From: Clostridia bacterium
GTDB lineage: Bacteria > Bacillota_A > Clostridia > Christensenellales > Borkfalkiaceae
Direction of reading: 5' to 3'
Length of the DNA stretch: 6,085 nt
NCBI GenBank assembly: GCA_017399665.1
Contig: JAFQBR010000092.1
Span: 1-6,085 of the forward strand
Position numbers and translations under genes: made by a program. Shown here one piece after another: positions 4,738-6,085 of this stretch. Below the pieces are notes generated by a model. That model saw only the letters and a list, made by a program, of their open reading frames with translations, made no database searches and was not told the origin of the DNA. Positions within the stretch are counted from its first letter, which is position 1, and every line of letters starts with the position of its first letter.

Positions 4738-6085
4738 TTAACAATACCCAATTGCTGTTGCAAACCATAATATTAAAATTGTAGAGGCAAAAACAAAAAT
4801 TTGTAATGGCCAAGTCCAACGCACCCATTTACCGTATGAAACGCCGGCTATTGATAATCCTATAAGCAATACGGGATTTGTGGGCAATATTACGTCCGTG
4901 AATCCGTCAGCTATACAATAAGTAAATATAACAAGAGCGGGTGAAATGCCCAATGTTTGACAAATAGGCAATACTATAGGCATAATAAGCATAATTTTTG
5001 CTGACGCAGATCCAATGAATACCTGCAAGAAAAGTATTAAAAGATAAATTAGAAGTATACAAACAAACGGGCTTTTATCTTTTAAACTTTCAATAACGAA
5101 ATTCATTATTGTATCTATAATATTACTTTCCGTCATTACAAGCTTAACCGATGACGCAAATGCGATCATAACTATAGCAGGTAACATTGCTACTGCCCCG
5201 GATATAATATGTTTAAAGACATCTTTTTTGCATTCACAGACACACAATCCTGAAATTATACCAGCAATTAAGAATGATGCGGCTAAAATAGGTATTGCAT
5301 AGTCGGAAATTGCGGAAATGCTTGCAACTAAAATTAACACTACTAATTGAATTAAAAAGAAAGCTGCAAAAACTTTAAAAACATGCTTATCATGTTGGCT
5401 TTCAGCTAAAGAATTTTCAAAATTAAGACTAGCAAGTTTTTCTTTATCTAAGGCATAGGTCAATGATTTTTGAGGATTACTTGCTATCCTTTTTGTGTGA
5501 ATTAATAAGAAAGCGCATACGGCAATATAGATAAATACAAAAAATGCAGCTCTTAACCAAAGACCATCGAAAATTGCAACGCCTGCAATTTTGGAGGCTA
5601 AACCAACTGAAAAAGGATTTGTAATCGCTGAAGAAAAGCCAAAGCATGCAGCCAACAAACAAACACCAAGCCCCGTTAAGGTATCAAACCCCATTGAAAG
5701 CATAAACACGACAACAATTGGTATTAGTGTTGCAAGTTCTTCAAACATACCAAAGAAACTACCAAAAAGCATGAACACGAATACTGCAATACAAACAACA
5801 AGCTTTTTGCTATTTACAAAACGGCTAACGATTTTACCAATAAAAATCTTTACTCCACCCGTTTTTTCCATAAGGTTAAAGACCCCACTCATAATAAGTA
5901 AAAATAGACTAATCATTATTATAGTTAAGGCGTCTTCAGATGCAAATACTCTAAAAGGTGCTGTAATTACTCGCCAAAAGGCAATACCTTTTACTTGCCC
6001 TACAACATACGTCCCAGGTATAATTACTCCTTTATGGTCGCGTGTGAATGAACCTTGAGGAATAAAATAAGACAAGCAACCGCTA
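4738..6085 (-). CDS. YfcC/DcuC-family secondary carrier, 5'-truncated by the window edge
   Basis: A polytopic cytoplasmic membrane carrier of the YfcC family (DcuC-type, ion transporter superfamily), whose members are predicted to move amino acids or C4-dicarboxylates. Numbering from the TTG at 6075, these family features are visible: YFIPQGSF and a loop ending VIIPGTY (3-23), typical of the segment after the first helix; FGMFEE (108-113); a first re-entrant-type motif ITNPFSVGLA (151-160); GSASAKIMLIMPIVLP (355-370); and a second motif ADGFTDVILPTNPV (389-402). A hydrophilic loop at about 184-230 separates the two halves. The TTG at 6075 is probably an internal Leu: the frame stays open to the edge and the first membrane helix is missing. 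About 25-35 residues are therefore likely outside. It has its own terminator and appears monocistronic at this end. Substrate is unknown. Confidence 0.88.
   Translation of the reverse strand, partial: SGCLSYFIPQGSFTRDHKGVIIPGTYVVGQVKGIAFWRVITAPFRVFASEDALTIIMISLFLLIMSGVFNLMEKTGGVKIFIGKIVSRFVNSKKLVVCIAVFVFMLFGSFFGMFEELATLIPIVVVFMLSMGFDTLTGLGVCLLAACFGFSSAITNPFSVGLASKIAGVAIFDGLWLRAAFFVFIYIAVCAFLLIHTKRIASNPQKSLTYALDKEKLASLNFENSLAESQHDKHVFKVFAAFFLIQLVVLILVASISAISDYAIPILAASFLIAGIISGLCVCECKKDVFKHIISGAVAMLPAIVMIAFASSVKLVMTESNIIDTIMNFVIESLKDKSPFVCILLIYLLILFLQVFIGSASAKIMLIMPIVLPICQTLGISPALVIFTYCIADGFTDVILPTNPVLLIGLSIAGVSYGKWVRWTWPLQIFVFASTILILWFATAIGYC

Noticed and set aside
5591..6058. A 155-codon open frame on the + strand opposite the YfcC-like gene
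   Set aside because: It is antisense to a well-supported membrane carrier, rich in Lys, Thr, Ile and Pro as expected of a shadow of hydrophobic codons, and shows no domain pattern.
6073..6075. TTG as the start of the YfcC-like protein
   Set aside because: No ribosome binding site is visible before it, the frame is open to the window edge, and starting there would remove the first membrane helix of the family.
1..6085. CRISPR arrays, tRNA or rRNA genes, insertion sequences, phage genes
   Set aside because: No regularly spaced repeats, no cloverleaf or rRNA-like stretches and no transposase or integrase motifs were found by eye on either strand.

Overview
The window is AT-rich bacterial DNA with standard-code genes, strong AAGGAG-type ribosome binding sites, frequent TTG starts or leucines at gene beginnings, a lipoprotein-type substrate-binding protein fused to its permease, and uridine-tract terminators. 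Together these suggest a low-GC Firmicute, probably an uncultured host-associated Clostridia relative. This is an inference from style and protein families, since no rRNA or other marker gene is present. The window carries five protein genes, all linked to membrane transport or its regulation, and it cuts through a gene at each end.

Left part (1-2053, + strand): a compact three-gene operon. It holds a DUF1538-family polytopic membrane protein (its beginning lies outside the window), then two different small PII-like signalling proteins, with 17 and 12 bases between genes. A perfect 9-bp hairpin sits inside the last codons of the membrane protein gene. The layout resembles the AmtB-GlnK pairing of a transporter with a PII regulator, but with an uncharacterised membrane family and two non-identical PII-like partners. 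This is the best candidate here for a poorly described system.

Middle part (2130-4560, - strand, convergent with the first operon across a shared hairpin terminator at 2072-2112): a two-gene polar amino acid ABC importer. The promoter-proximal gene encodes a lipoprotein signal, a type 3 substrate-binding domain and a HisM/GlnP-type permease in one chain. The substrate-binding domain appears circularly permuted: the usual C-terminal tail precedes the N-lobe, and the permease follows lobe 2 directly. The ATPase gene overlaps its end by 11 bases and carries an insertion of about 45 residues. The longest open frame for the permease gene begins at a TTG that is really the first half of a consensus -35 box, so the true start is a TTG at 4497.

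Right part (4660-6085, - strand): a YfcC/DcuC-family secondary carrier (start outside the window) ending in its own intrinsic terminator. The 4561-4737 gap holds that terminator, AT-rich dyads and the sequence upstream of the ABC operon promoter.

Taken together, the genes suggest a region for amino acid or organic anion transport with PII-type control of one transporter. No direct link between the three transcription units is visible.
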